A stretch of DNA of 47,182 bases from CAYWTX01 sp964461295 (GTDB lineage: Bacteria > Planctomycetota > Phycisphaerae > SM23-33): contig CAYWTX010000068.1 in assembly GCA_964461295.1 (NCBI GenBank), positions 1 to 47,182 of the forward strand. Direction: 5' to 3'. Shown here in pieces: positions 1 to 8,893 of this stretch (its first letter is position 1; each line of letters begins with the position of its first letter). Both the position numbers and the translations under genes were made by a program. The notes under the pieces were generated by a model. It had not been told where the DNA came from. It ran no database searches and saw only the letters and a program-made list of their open reading frames with translations.

Positions 1-120
1 CGGGAGTCGGTGCAGCGGTTCTTGGACAAAGGCGAAGTTCGGCTGCCCGGGGCGCTGCCGCACAGAGGCGTCCATGTAGCCACCAGAAAGAAGCTGCCGT
101 CCAGGCGTACAACTCACTGA
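1..120 (+). CDS. C-terminal fragment of an unidentified gene cut by the window edge
   Basis: An open frame runs from the first base to a TGA at 118-120, giving 39 residues that end in a basic tail (RKKLPSRRTTH). The first 25 or so codons end mostly in G or C, as in neighbouring genes, and the frame becomes less biased near the end. I do not recognise the protein; the fragment is too short for family assignment. It could also be a chance open frame. Confidence 0.35.
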   Translation, partial: RESVQRFLDKGEVRLPGALPHRGVHVATRKKLPSRRTTH

Positions 121-255
121 ATGTACAAGCAGTTAACCGCCACCAGCCTGTCAGATTCTGCTGGAACATCCGCTGGAGTTGCCGAACTCGCCCCGCGGGG
201 CTTCTTTCGGGGCGTCGGCTGTCGTATCATGGCCCCGGCAGACGAAGGGAGCACA
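121..255. other. Intergenic leader of the thioesterase gene, with a GC-rich hairpin
   Basis: Between the upstream stop and the chosen thioesterase start there is an inverted repeat: CGCCCCG at 189-195 pairs with CGGGGCG at 208-214 around a 12-base loop. No T-run follows, so it is only a weak terminator candidate for the upstream gene. The frame of the downstream gene is open through this stretch, but those codons do not look like the thioesterase family. Confidence 0.3.
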
Positions 256-669
256 ATGATGGATGCCGCCATGGACTACTTCCGCCGCGATGCGCTCGCC
301 GCTCATCTGGGTGTGGAACTGCTGGAGGTCTCCCCCGGCCGGGCGAAGGCCAGCATGTCCATCCGGGACATTCACCTCAACGCCGCAGGCGCCGTCCACG
401 GCGGGGCCATCTTCGCGCTGGCCGACCATGTCTTCGCGGCCGCATCCAACTCCCACGGCACCCTGGCCGTCGCCCTGCACGTGGATATTTCCTTCATCCG
501 CCCCGGCGGCAAAGGCATCCTCACCGCCGAGGCCGAGGAACTGAACCTCGGCCGCACCACGGCCCACTACAACATCACCGTCCGGAACGAGGAAGGCAAG
601 ACGGTCGCGGTCTTCCAGGGCCTGGTCTACCGCAAAGGCGACGGGCTGCCCTTTGCGAAGGAGCAATAG
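256..669 (+). CDS. PaaI-family hotdog-fold thioesterase
   Basis: Predicted cytoplasmic acyl-CoA thioesterase of about 137 residues, the usual length for a single hotdog domain. The signature HGGAIFALADHVFAAASNS matches the PaaI/YbgC-type motif, with the HGG turn and the acidic residue of the long helix (ALAD) where PaaI places its catalytic Asp. The later strand LNLGRTTAHYNITVRNEEG fits the C-terminal sheet. The frame is open from 121, but ATG at 256 is preferred: it has GAAGGGAG at 243-250 as ribosome binding site and starts the protein where the family starts. The next gene begins 23 bases after the stop, so the two are probably cotranscribed. The substrate cannot be told from sequence. Confidence 0.88.
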   Translation: MMDAAMDYFRRDALAAHLGVELLEVSPGRAKASMSIRDIHLNAAGAVHGGAIFALADHVFAAASNSHGTLAVALHVDISFIRPGGKGILTAEAEELNLGRTTAHYNITVRNEEGKTVAVFQGLVYRKGDGLPFAKEQ

Positions 670-692
670 ACCGCCCGCAACGGGACCACACA

Positions 693-1229
693 ATGACCGA
701 CCGGGACACATACCTGAACCTGGATGATGACGCCCTCCTCGCCCAATGCGAAGTGCAGACCTACCGGTCCTCCGGCCCCGGAGGTCAACACCGCAACAAG
801 GTCTCCAGCGCCATCCGGCTCAGGCACCGCCCCACCGGCATCGTCGTCACCGGCTCGGAACGACGCTCGCAGCACGAGAACAAGCGAGTGGCCGCCGGGC
901 GCCTGCGGATGGAGATCGCCTGCCAGGTCCGCCAACTGCCCGATCGCGCCTGCGACGGCCTGCCGACGCCGCTGGCCCGATGCATCGCCCTGCCGCGCGG
1001 GCAGGCAGAGGTCGGCCGCCTGACCGTCAGCCGCAACAACAGCCGCTTCTGGCCCGCTGCCGCCCTGCTGCTGGACTACCTGGCCGCGGCCGAAGGCCGT
1101 CTCGCCGACGCGGCAGCGCCGATCGGCATCACCACGAGCAATCTCGTGTCGGTCCTGAAGGACGACCGGCATCTTCTCGCCGCCGCCCAGTCGATCCGCA
1201 AGCGGCACGGCCACGGCCCGTTGCAGTGA
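693..1229 (+). CDS. Release-factor-like protein with GGQ domain only
   Basis: A 178-residue protein whose first half is the catalytic domain of class I peptide release factors. The motif SSGPGGQHRNKV places GGQ at residues 30-32, and RPTGIVVTGSERRSQHENK follows, the conserved RF1/RF2 stretch. The codon-recognition (PAT/SPF) domain and the N-terminal helical domain are absent, so it cannot read stop codons as RF1/RF2 do. By analogy with ArfB and related proteins it may hydrolyse peptidyl-tRNA on stalled ribosomes. The C-terminal 90 or so residues are longer than ArfB's basic tail and unfamiliar to me, though the end is basic (RKRHGHG). It lies 23 bases downstream of the thioesterase, in the same orientation. 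Confidence 0.85.
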   Translation: MTDRDTYLNLDDDALLAQCEVQTYRSSGPGGQHRNKVSSAIRLRHRPTGIVVTGSERRSQHENKRVAAGRLRMEIACQVRQLPDRACDGLPTPLARCIALPRGQAEVGRLTVSRNNSRFWPAAALLLDYLAAAEGRLADAAAPIGITTSNLVSVLKDDRHLLAAAQSIRKRHGHGPLQ

Positions 1230-1269
1230 CGCCACCCTCGCCGCCGACCGGCGATCCGGACATGCGATT

Positions 1270-1335
1270 TCATCGCTTCTTCAACTGTTTCAGAAACTTC
1301 GCGGCGGGACGCGAACGCTCCTCGCTCAACGCATT
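1270..1335 (-). pseudogene. Relic resembling the C-terminal tail of the PQQ-propeller gene
   Basis: Just after the FAD oxidoreductase stop, another minus frame reads RPAAKFLKQLKKR and stops at 1270-1272. The PQQ-propeller gene at 2849-6808 ends with QKAAKLLKQLERR and a stop in the same relative place. The 39 bases 1268-1306 match 2847-2885 at 30 positions, and several differences are synonymous in the shared frame. The likely reading is the 3' remnant of a lost duplicate of the large gene. It is too short to exclude a convergent helix-coding tail. Confidence 0.4.
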
Positions 1336-2717
1336 CATGTTCGTGTCATCGTTCGGTCGGTTTCGGCCTGCGGCAGGTATGAGCCGTTGCTTCGCAGTGT
1401 TTCGACCAGTTGCCGCGTATCGAGATCGCAAGCGGGCTGTTCGGTTCGCATGGATTGCACGGCGGCCGTCCCGGCGGCCTGGCCCATCATCGCCGCTGCC
1501 GGCATGACGCGGATCGATCCATGCACTTTCACGTCGGACGAATTGCAGCGGCCGGCCACCCACAGGTTCCGCCAGCCCTTCGGCACAAGGATGCCGTACG
1601 GAATCCCGAAACACTCGCCCGGGCCAAGCCGGCCGCTCCGGGTGATTTCCTCCTGGAGCCGCTGGAACTCGGCCGCTGACGTGTCGTAGGGATGAATGTC
1701 CACAAACTTATTGAACACGCCTATCTGGTCGGGAAACTGCCGGCGCGCCAAGTAGTCCGCAAACGTCAGTTCGTACTCGCCCACGATCCGCCGCGATTCG
1801 CGGATGCCCATCAATGACGCCGTCGTCACCAACTCCATCTTCTCGAAACCCGGCACATACTTCCGGTAGAAAGCCACGTACTCCCGCACGAGCCGCCGCC
1901 CGAGCATGATGCCGTCGCTGAGACTCCGGCAACGCAACGCGTCGAGGTTGAAAACGTGTCCGCCGTTGAGATAGCCGGTCGTCTGGCCCACCCGGCTGAG
2001 CCCCGGAAGATGCCGATCCGGCTGCGTGAAATGGCCGTCCGCAATCGCCTTGAGGACCAGTTCATTCTGGTTCGGTTTGGCGATCTTCACTCGTTCCCAA
2101 TCTATGTTCGCGTGCAGACTGGTCAACGTGGCCGGCATCGGCCGCGGCGTATCTCGCCCGGCTTCCCGGCAGGCCGCTCCGCAGAGATTGGCCAACACGG
2201 CGTCGCCCGTGCAATCAATGAACGTCCTCGCCCGCACGTACCGGTGGCCTTCGATATTGTTGAGGATGACGCCGGTGACGCGCCCGGTTTTCGCGTCCGC
2301 ATCAGCATCAATCACTCGCGTGAAGAACCGCACCTCCACACCGGCCTCAACGGCCATCTCGTCGAGGACCAGCTTGAGCCCCTCCGCCTGGAACGGCGTC
2401 CAGCGATGGTACGCGGTCATCCATTCGTCGGGCACGACCTGCGGGCCGAGGCAGCCGCGCACGTACATGCGGTCGACGATCTCTCGCATGATGCCGCCAA
2501 CCAGGGGACGCTCGCCATTGCCCATCGGGTCGAAGGCGCTCACCAGGCCCGACGTACCCATGCCGCCCAGACACCCGGTCGCCTCGACGAGCAGCACCTT
2601 CGCTCCGAGTCGCCCGGCGCTGATCGCCGCCGCCGCGCCCGCCGGCCCGCCCCCGGCGACCACCAGGTCGCCATTCGCATCCACCGGGACATGACGCGTT
2701 AATGTATACGTTGCCAT
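1335..2717 (-). CDS. FAD-dependent oxidoreductase (FAD_oxidored family)
   Basis: A 460-residue flavoprotein. The dinucleotide-binding motif GGGPAGAAAAISAGRLGAK lies at about residues 22-40 and is followed by the acidic strand end LLVEA and GCLGGMGTSGLV, typical of FAD_oxidored (PF12831-like) proteins. A second FAD-contact motif, FIDCTGDAVLANLCGA, is in the middle, and the C-terminus has RVMPAAAMMGQAAGTAA, the usual closing FAD segment. No signal peptide is evident. The start ATG at 2717 has GAGGAG just upstream on the coding strand. It lies 131 bases downstream of the PQQ-propeller gene in the same direction, so both may be transcribed together. Relatives are often linked to carbohydrate oxidation in planctomycetes, but the substrate is unknown. 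Confidence 0.88.
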   Translation of the reverse strand: MATYTLTRHVPVDANGDLVVAGGGPAGAAAAISAGRLGAKVLLVEATGCLGGMGTSGLVSAFDPMGNGERPLVGGIMREIVDRMYVRGCLGPQVVPDEWMTAYHRWTPFQAEGLKLVLDEMAVEAGVEVRFFTRVIDADADAKTGRVTGVILNNIEGHRYVRARTFIDCTGDAVLANLCGAACREAGRDTPRPMPATLTSLHANIDWERVKIAKPNQNELVLKAIADGHFTQPDRHLPGLSRVGQTTGYLNGGHVFNLDALRCRSLSDGIMLGRRLVREYVAFYRKYVPGFEKMELVTTASLMGIRESRRIVGEYELTFADYLARRQFPDQIGVFNKFVDIHPYDTSAAEFQRLQEEITRSGRLGPGECFGIPYGILVPKGWRNLWVAGRCNSSDVKVHGSIRVMPAAAMMGQAAGTAAVQSMRTEQPACDLDTRQLVETLRSNGSYLPQAETDRTMTRT

Positions 2718-2821
2718 GAGTATCTCCTCACTTGAGGCAGAACCCGCGCGGCGTCGTCACACCCACTTCTGCGTCATGCCGGAAATGACGAATTCCGGGC
2801 GCCACGGCTGCGCTGGTTGCC

Positions 2822-2840
2822 GCCGGGCCGCAATCCCGGC
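2822..2840 (-). terminator. GC-rich hairpin after the PQQ-propeller gene
   Basis: GCCGGG at 2822-2827 pairs with CCCGGC at 2835-2840 around a 7-base loop, 8 bases past the stop of the large gene. No U-run follows on the minus strand. It may be a weak terminator, an attenuator or an mRNA 3' stabiliser before the FAD gene. A second small inverted repeat (CGTCAT 2772-2777 with ATGACG 2785-2790) lies in the same gap. Confidence 0.3.
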
Positions 2841-2848
2841 ACGCAGTT

Positions 2849-5800
2849 TCAGCGCCTCTCCAACTGCTTCAGGAGTTTCGCCGCCTTCTGGCCGTGTTCG
2901 GTGCCCGGCGCCATCTCAGCGACCTTCTTCAGGATGTCGACGTCGGCCTTCGTTCGTTCCACTTCCGGCTGCATCAGGGCGTTGGGGTTCTCCTTGTGTG
3001 CAAGCGCGACCCTCAGCGTGGGCTTCAGGAACGGGGGGATTTCTCCCTGGCTGCGTACGCGCAGCACGACGGGCACGCGCCCCGCCTCAGGCAGTTCCAG
3101 GAAGTCATTCGCCTTGACCGCCTGTCCGCCGATCCACAGCCGCGCGGACAGGGCGTCCTGCTCCGGTTCTATCGCGTAGGACACCTGAAGGAACCGCGGC
3201 GAGGGATTGTTCAGCACGGCGACCAGGCAGGCCTCGCCCTTCCTGCCGCCAAGGACCGCGCCGTCGGCGTCGATGCCGCCGCCTTCCATCACGTGCCTGG
3301 CATCGATGGCGGCCCACTTGCACGCGACACCGCTCAACGTCACTGTCTCGCCGGCCTTCGGCACGGCCTCGGCAATGGCCTTGGGAAGCTCCACGTCGCT
3401 GCCGTCCTTGCCGGCCGGGAAGGGCCCCGCCCCCATCCATGCCTTCAGCGACAGCACGCGGCAGTCTCGCAGCGGCGTCACGGCCGTTTCCGGCAGCGCC
3501 GCCAGGTCGGCTCGCGGCATCAGCTTCGTGACCGGCACGGTCGTCAGGTCGTCAGGGAACGACTCCATGATCGTTGCCGCCCACGTGTCGCGCTGGTACT
3601 TCCTGCCTTCCTCGTCCTTGAGGGCGATGCAGATCAGCGAGTCGTATCTCCGAAGGTACATCCGTTCGCCGTCGAACACCGGCGCCGCGGTCATCCGCTC
3701 GTTCCTATTGGCCGCAATGCACCGCGGCCGCAGGCCCGTCGTCGTCACCACGATCCCCTTGTCGCCGCAGATGAACACGGAGTCGCCCGCCAGCGCATCC
3801 GGCGCATAGTCGCCCGCAACCGGGTAGCGGTTCATGTCCCCGCTGGTGCCGACCTGCCGGCCCGTGGCCGCGTCCATCACGTCAACCCGGAATCGCCCGC
3901 CTGCCAGCTTGGTCCCGACGATCTTGTAGAACAGCCCCTTGTGGTACAACCCCGACGGGCTCTTGCCGTCCTTCCGCAGCGGCACGGCCGCGACCGTGTT
4001 CGCGTCCTGCATCCGAAAATCGAACGCGGACAGCGGCTTCGAGAAGTATACGACGTCGCCGATCTGCCACGGCGTGTCGTAAAAGCAATGCGCCCCAATG
4101 AAATGGATGAGTTCCTTGCCGTCGGATCCGCGGAACACCTGCCCCCAGCCGGTCATGACGATGTCCATGACGCTCTTGCCGTTTGTCACCCGGGTGGCAA
4201 GCGGCCCGGCGGGACCGCCGTAGTAGCCGTTGAACAGAGGCCCAACGTCCCACAGGATCTTGCCCGTGTCGGCGTCCATGCCGATCATCCAGTGCCCGAA
4301 CAGGCCGGTGGGCGGGCCGAATCTGCTGATGGGTTTGTTCTTCGAGTGCGTCCTCCAGTACGCGTCGCCGCCGTCGATCACCAGCACGTTGCCCGCCAGC
4401 ACGGGCGAGGGCATGTCCGTCACGCCGCCCGCGGCGCTTATGTAGGTCCGCGCGATCCACTTGCGGTTGCCGTCCAGGTCGTAGCAGGCGACCACGCCCG
4501 TGCCGTATTTCACCCATATCCGCTGCCCGTCGCTGACCGGCGTGGGGGCCGAGTAGCCCGTGATCTCGTTCCATCCGCGCCCGGCGAGATCGGCGCGAAC
4601 GCCCGCTTTGCGCGCCCAGTAGGAGATGCCGTGCCGCTGGGAGGCCAACTCCTCGATGCGGTCCTGCAACGCCCTGGCTTCGCGCTGGAGAGACGCATCC
4701 TCCGGCTTCGCTTCGAGCTTCTCGTTGAGCTTCTCGAGTTGGTCGGTGAGTTCCTTGAGCGGCCCGGGAGTGACGGAGGCGACGTCCTCCTCTTCCTTCG
4801 CGCAGTCCTCCAACGCCTGCGTGCGGTCAGGCTCCGGCAGGAACTCGACGATGCTGCTGTCCCGCTTCCACAGCAACTTGCCGGTCATCTTGTCCACGCA
4901 GATAAGCCAGTGCGGCTCCATCTGGGTGAAGACCTTGTCGCCCACGACCACCGGATGCGCGATGCTGAACCGCCGCAGCGGCAGGCGCCACAGCACGTTG
5001 ATGCCCTTGTCGACGTCCCAGGCGGTGGCCGGCTTGGCGTCCGGATAGATGGTCGACCCGTCGCCGCACCAGCCGCGCACCTGACGCGGCGGCATCGCGG
5101 CTCGGGCTTGGGCCTGCGCCTTGCGGTCGCCTTCCACGCGGTCCGCCGGGCGCGGACAACCGCCGGTGCACAGCTTCATCCAGAAGTAGTTGGCGTTGAA
5201 GTCGTTGTCGCAGCGCACCATCAGCCGGTTGCGGCCCGCCTTCAGACGCACCTGGAACACCGATATGGCGTCGTGGCCCGGCAGCGTGTGGGTCTGCCCC
5301 ACCCACACCAGCCGGTCGTTCACCCACAGCCTGGCCGCGTCGTCGGCGAAGATCGCCGCCCAGACCTCCCGCTCCGCCGCTGAGTCCACCTCCGCCGCGG
5401 CATAGAACATCGTGTTCCATACGCCGGGGTAGTGAGCGCGCCCAGCCGAGGTGTACCACGGCGGCGCGACGGCCGGCACCCCGGTCGCCGGGATCCACTT
5501 GATCTTCTCCGGCGCAACTCCGGGCGCATGGAAATATGGGCCCTTGGGGGCGATCTTCTCCAGCGGGTACGCCCCATCCGGAGCCTCGATCATCTCGGGC
5601 AGGTGATCCGTGAAGAGGTCCGGTCGCGAATCCCTCGGGATCGGCCCGACGATTCGCCAGCTATCCACGAATTGCCATCTTTCCGGCCCTTGCGGGTCGC
5701 CCGCGGGCGGTAGAACGTTCGCCTTGCCCGGCTCGGCGGGCAGCGGCTCCTGCCCGTAGTAACCCAGGAAGTCGGGGTCGTCCGTCGCTACCCGCCCGAC

Positions 5801-6808
5801 GATCACGCTGGCGGGTTCCTTGGCAGCCAATCTCCCCTCCAGCAACTCCCGCTGCCGGGCGATGCGTGCGCCAATGTCGGCAAGGGTCCGCGCGGCGTTG
5901 GGATCGAACGCCGGCCGCTCCGGACTGCGCGGAATGGCCAGGCCCAGCGCCGCCGAGTAGTCAAGGAACCCCCGCTGGGCCAGGTCCACCGCCCGAGCCG
6001 ACTGGTACGCGGCCTCGGCAGCGATCTCCAGACGCGTCGCCGCGGCGTACAGGTCCGCTTGGCTCTTGCCCTCCAGCGGCTCGGGGGCCGCCGCCTTGGG
6101 CGGATCCACCTTCACGTCGGGCCGCACGACCTCCCCGGCCAGGACGCCGTCATGGGGCTGCTCGTGAACCGTCATCTGCTCCACAAAACCCAGCATCGGG
6201 GCTGCCTTGGGGTTGCGGGCCGCCTGTTCGCGCAGTTGGTCGTACCTGTCCTGGTCGGCTGGGACGCGACAATTCAACTCCGGGTTCCCCTGCGCGTGGT
6301 ACGTGCCGGCAACCCGGCCGTCGCGGATCGAGGCGTCCAAGTCATACAGCAGGTCGTGGGTCGTGCCCACCTCGGGCACGAAGCCGTCCGACACGACTGT
6401 GATCTTGATGCGCCCCCTCAGAACCCCCGCGGCGTCCAGCTTCAGCCCCGACGCCTCGATCGGACAACTCGCCTTGTTGTACCCGGGCAGCCGCGCCGCG
6501 CTGCTCACCCAGGCGCCCCCGGATCGGGTCAGTTCCACCGATACCGGCCTGCGCAGAAGGCCATCGGCCAGCGTGAACGACACGCGCAGTCCCGCCTCCG
6601 CGCCCTGTTTGCCCTGTCGCTCGGCCGCCAACTCGCCGGCCATGCGGTCGCGTGCCGCCACGACGGCCTCGTAGTCCTTCCGCATCTTCAGGACCGATTC
6701 GGCGGCGACGGGACTGTCCTTCGCCGCGGCCATGCCCGCCGTGCCGGGCGCCAGAACCGCGAGAATCGTCAGTGTCCGCATTGCTTTTCGCATGGTACTC
6801 GCAACCAT
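2849..6808 (-). CDS. Exported PQQ-like beta-propeller protein, 1319 residues
   Basis: A very large predicted exported protein. The N-terminus has a signal peptide (basic MRKAMR, hydrophobic core LTILAVLAPGTAGMAA). Roughly residues 370-560 form a PA14-like or carbohydrate-binding-like module (SWRIVGPIP, then DDAARLWVNDRLVW and LKAGRNRLMVRCDND). From about 580 to 1080 there are PQQ-type propeller repeats, for example CVDKMTGKLLWKRD, CYDLDGNRKWIA and MDADTGKILWDVG. They are split at about 683-722 by a predicted coiled coil (LTDQLEKLNEKLEAK). The tail is helical and ends KAAKLLKQLERR. Propellers of this kind can bind PQQ or act as scaffolds, as in BamB; I cannot tell which here. The start could be 6808, 6793 or 6781 (alternative Met codons); none has a clear ribosome site. 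Confidence 0.85.
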   Translation of the reverse strand: MVASTMRKAMRTLTILAVLAPGTAGMAAAKDSPVAAESVLKMRKDYEAVVAARDRMAGELAAERQGKQGAEAGLRVSFTLADGLLRRPVSVELTRSGGAWVSSAARLPGYNKASCPIEASGLKLDAAGVLRGRIKITVVSDGFVPEVGTTHDLLYDLDASIRDGRVAGTYHAQGNPELNCRVPADQDRYDQLREQAARNPKAAPMLGFVEQMTVHEQPHDGVLAGEVVRPDVKVDPPKAAAPEPLEGKSQADLYAAATRLEIAAEAAYQSARAVDLAQRGFLDYSAALGLAIPRSPERPAFDPNAARTLADIGARIARQRELLEGRLAAKEPASVIVGRVATDDPDFLGYYGQEPLPAEPGKANVLPPAGDPQGPERWQFVDSWRIVGPIPRDSRPDLFTDHLPEMIEAPDGAYPLEKIAPKGPYFHAPGVAPEKIKWIPATGVPAVAPPWYTSAGRAHYPGVWNTMFYAAAEVDSAAEREVWAAIFADDAARLWVNDRLVWVGQTHTLPGHDAISVFQVRLKAGRNRLMVRCDNDFNANYFWMKLCTGGCPRPADRVEGDRKAQAQARAAMPPRQVRGWCGDGSTIYPDAKPATAWDVDKGINVLWRLPLRRFSIAHPVVVGDKVFTQMEPHWLICVDKMTGKLLWKRDSSIVEFLPEPDRTQALEDCAKEEEDVASVTPGPLKELTDQLEKLNEKLEAKPEDASLQREARALQDRIEELASQRHGISYWARKAGVRADLAGRGWNEITGYSAPTPVSDGQRIWVKYGTGVVACYDLDGNRKWIARTYISAAGGVTDMPSPVLAGNVLVIDGGDAYWRTHSKNKPISRFGPPTGLFGHWMIGMDADTGKILWDVGPLFNGYYGGPAGPLATRVTNGKSVMDIVMTGWGQVFRGSDGKELIHFIGAHCFYDTPWQIGDVVYFSKPLSAFDFRMQDANTVAAVPLRKDGKSPSGLYHKGLFYKIVGTKLAGGRFRVDVMDAATGRQVGTSGDMNRYPVAGDYAPDALAGDSVFICGDKGIVVTTTGLRPRCIAANRNERMTAAPVFDGERMYLRRYDSLICIALKDEEGRKYQRDTWAATIMESFPDDLTTVPVTKLMPRADLAALPETAVTPLRDCRVLSLKAWMGAGPFPAGKDGSDVELPKAIAEAVPKAGETVTLSGVACKWAAIDARHVMEGGGIDADGAVLGGRKGEACLVAVLNNPSPRFLQVSYAIEPEQDALSARLWIGGQAVKANDFLELPEAGRVPVVLRVRSQGEIPPFLKPTLRVALAHKENPNALMQPEVERTKADVDILKKVAEMAPGTEHGQKAAKLLKQLERR

Positions 6809-7108
6809 CCATCTGGCGAATGGTTCCTCGCCGCCGGGCGGATTTCCGAATCTCTTGGCGCGGTGCGCCGACTAGGGTAGTATACGCGTCGAGCACGGCG
6901 CTGAAGAGCGCCTCGCGGGCATGCCCGCGATGGCGTCGATATGCTGTCATGGTTCTCACCCCGCCATCAGCGCCGCAAGACGCCAAGGGCAGCCACCAGC
7001 CGCCCGAGCGACAGGGCCATGGCCTGATGTAGCGAGGCAAGAGCCGAGACCAGCGGACGGAGCGTGATCCCGTCCGCGCCCGTTTTCCTTAGTTTCGCGA
7101 GTAACGCA
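6809..7108. other. Divergent intergenic region between the PQQ gene and the pilus cluster
   Basis: About 300 bases with no convincing gene. On the minus strand TATACT (coordinates 6884-6879) matches a -10 box at 5 of 6 positions and would suit the PQQ-propeller gene, but the -35 position is poor. A perfect 18-base palindrome lies at 6913-6930. A GTG at 7064 keeps the first pilus ATPase frame open, but I prefer ATG 7109 for that gene. I see no RNA gene. Confidence 0.4.
6913..6930. promoter_or_regulatory. Perfect 18-bp palindrome, operator candidate
   Basis: TCGCGGGCATGCCCGCGA reads the same on both strands with no central spacer. It lies between the divergent PQQ-propeller and pilus genes, about 30 bases upstream of the TATACT element on the minus strand. 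The symmetry suits binding of a dimeric regulator, but GC-rich palindromes also arise by chance in this genome; no regulator is identified. Confidence 0.35.
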
Positions 7109-8818
7109 ATGCCACGGAAACAGAGACAGCGGCTGGGGGAGATCTTGGTTCAGTGGGGTGTTGTGACGCCGGCGGGCGTTGAGGAGGCCATGCAGAACGC
7201 CCGCAGCGAAGGCCTTCGCATTGGCGAGGCCCTCGTGGCTGCCGGACTGGCCGACGAGGAAGATGTCACCAAGGCCCTCGCCACGCAGCATGACATGCAG
7301 TACATCGACCTGGACCGCAACGTCGTGGTCCCCACGGTGATGGAACTCATCCCCCACGACCTCATCAAACGGCACCTGGTCCTGCCCCTCGCCCGCGAAG
7401 GCAACAAGCTCAAGATCATCATCACCGACCCGCTCGACCTCGAAACGCTGGACATGCTCCGCTTCCGCCTGAACTGCGAGTTGGAGCCCTGCCTGGCCTC
7501 CAAGAGCAAGATGCGGAGCTACATCGACCAGTTCGTTCGCTCCGACATGAGCTTGGACGAGCAGGTCCACCTGATCGAGGACTCGGTTCAGGGCGACCTC
7601 GGCGCCGACATCAAGGAAGACGGCGGCCTCGACGAGCAGTCGGCGCCGATCATCCGCCTAGTAACGATGATCATCACCGAGGCGGTGAAGATGAGGGCCT
7701 CGGACATCCACATCGAACCGATGGCCAATCGCGTCCGCGTCCGCTACCGAGTCGATGGCGTCTGCCTCGAACGCGACAATATTCCAAAGAGGATGCAGGG
7801 GCCGGTTGTTAACCGTTTCAAAATCATGGCTGGCATCAACCTCGCGGAGAAACGCCTCCCCGGCGACGGACGCATCAGGATGATCGTCTCCGGCAGCGAT
7901 GTCGACTTCCGCGTGTCCTCGCTGCCAAGCTATCACGGCGAAAGCATCGTCCTCCGCATTCTGCGCCCTGATTCGGCCAAGCTTGGCATCCCCAGCCTGG
8001 GCTTCGAGCAGGACGATTACGTTCGGTTCCAGAAGATCATCCGCCATCCCAACGGCATCTTCCTCGTCACCGGCCCCACCGGCTCGGGCAAGACCACGAC
8101 CCTCTATGCGGCGATCAATGAGTTGAACCGCCCGGACCGCAAGATCATCACCGCGGAGGACCCCGTCGAGTACAACTTCACCGGAGTCAACCAGGTTCAG
8201 GTGAATGAGGGAATCGGCCTGTCGTTTGCCTCAATCCTACGGTCGATGTTGAGGCAAGCCCCCAACATCATCCTCGTGGGTGAAATCCGCGACTTAGAAG
8301 TCGCAGAGGTGGCAATTCAGGCTGCTCTGACTGGACACCTGGTTTTCAGCACACTGCACACGAACGACGCCCCCTCGGCGATAACGCGTCTGATCGAGAT
8401 GGGAGTCAAGCCATTCCTGGTCGCAAGCAGTATCCAGGCCGTCCTCAGCCAGCGCCTCGTCCGCATCATATGCGCGGAGTGCAAGGAGAAGTACGACCCT
8501 GACCCGCGGCTTCTCCGGTTGCTGGGGTTCCGCCAGGAGGACATGCAGGACGCAACTTTTGTGCGCGGCCGCGGTTGCAGCGCATGTGCCAGCACCGGCT
8601 ACAAGGGCCGGCAGGGCATCTTTGAGCTTATGGACATGGCCGGGCCGCTACGAGAGCTTGCCTTCGCCAAGGCGCCGCTCAGCGAGATACGAAGGGCCGC
8701 CAGGGCCTCCGGCATGCGCGGCCTGCTGGAAGACGGCCGACTCAAGATCCTCAACGGTGTCACTACGGCCGAGGAACTGGTGAAGATATCGCAGACGTCA
8801 GATCTCATAGCTGACTGA
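7109..8818 (+). CDS. GspE/PilB-type assembly ATPase (first copy)
   Basis: Cytoplasmic hexameric ATPase that powers assembly of type IV pili or type II secretion pseudopili, 569 residues from ATG 7109. The N-terminus (LGEILVQWGVVTPAGVEEA, then HDLIKRHLVLPLAREGNKL) is an MshEN/GspE_N domain. The ATPase core has Walker A GPTGSGKTTT with Lys328, an Asp-box region (ITAEDPVEYNF), Walker B (IILVGEIRDLEVAE) and the His-box STLHTNDAP. Near the C-terminus CAEC and CSAC form the four-Cys zinc site of GspE/PilB. An upstream GTG at 7064 is in frame, but the extra 15 residues do not look like family sequence. It is paralogous to the gene at 10067. The 114 bases before pilT may hold a promoter or processing site. 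Confidence 0.9.
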   Translation: MPRKQRQRLGEILVQWGVVTPAGVEEAMQNARSEGLRIGEALVAAGLADEEDVTKALATQHDMQYIDLDRNVVVPTVMELIPHDLIKRHLVLPLAREGNKLKIIITDPLDLETLDMLRFRLNCELEPCLASKSKMRSYIDQFVRSDMSLDEQVHLIEDSVQGDLGADIKEDGGLDEQSAPIIRLVTMIITEAVKMRASDIHIEPMANRVRVRYRVDGVCLERDNIPKRMQGPVVNRFKIMAGINLAEKRLPGDGRIRMIVSGSDVDFRVSSLPSYHGESIVLRILRPDSAKLGIPSLGFEQDDYVRFQKIIRHPNGIFLVTGPTGSGKTTTLYAAINELNRPDRKIITAEDPVEYNFTGVNQVQVNEGIGLSFASILRSMLRQAPNIILVGEIRDLEVAEVAIQAALTGHLVFSTLHTNDAPSAITRLIEMGVKPFLVASSIQAVLSQRLVRIICAECKEKYDPDPRLLRLLGFRQEDMQDATFVRGRGCSACASTGYKGRQGIFELMDMAGPLRELAFAKAPLSEIRRAARASGMRGLLEDGRLKILNGVTTAEELVKISQTSDLIAD

Positions 8819-8893
8819 TTTGTGGTGATTATTGCCATAACCACTGAACGAGTAAATGGTTGAGGTGATTCATTCCTGGGGGACGTTGGTTAC

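Noticed and set aside
2894..5383. Plus-strand open frame of 829 codons opposite the PQQ-propeller gene
   Set aside because: Arg/His/Val-rich shadow with no recognisable domain.
7064..7108. GTG 7064 as start of the first assembly ATPase
   Set aside because: The extra 15 residues (IPSAPVFLSFASNA region) do not match the family; ATG 7109 begins the MshEN-type domain.
8822..8836. Possible sigma-54 promoter GG...GC upstream of pilT
   Set aside because: The spacing between GG and GC is 8, not the required 10 bases, and flanking bases do not match.
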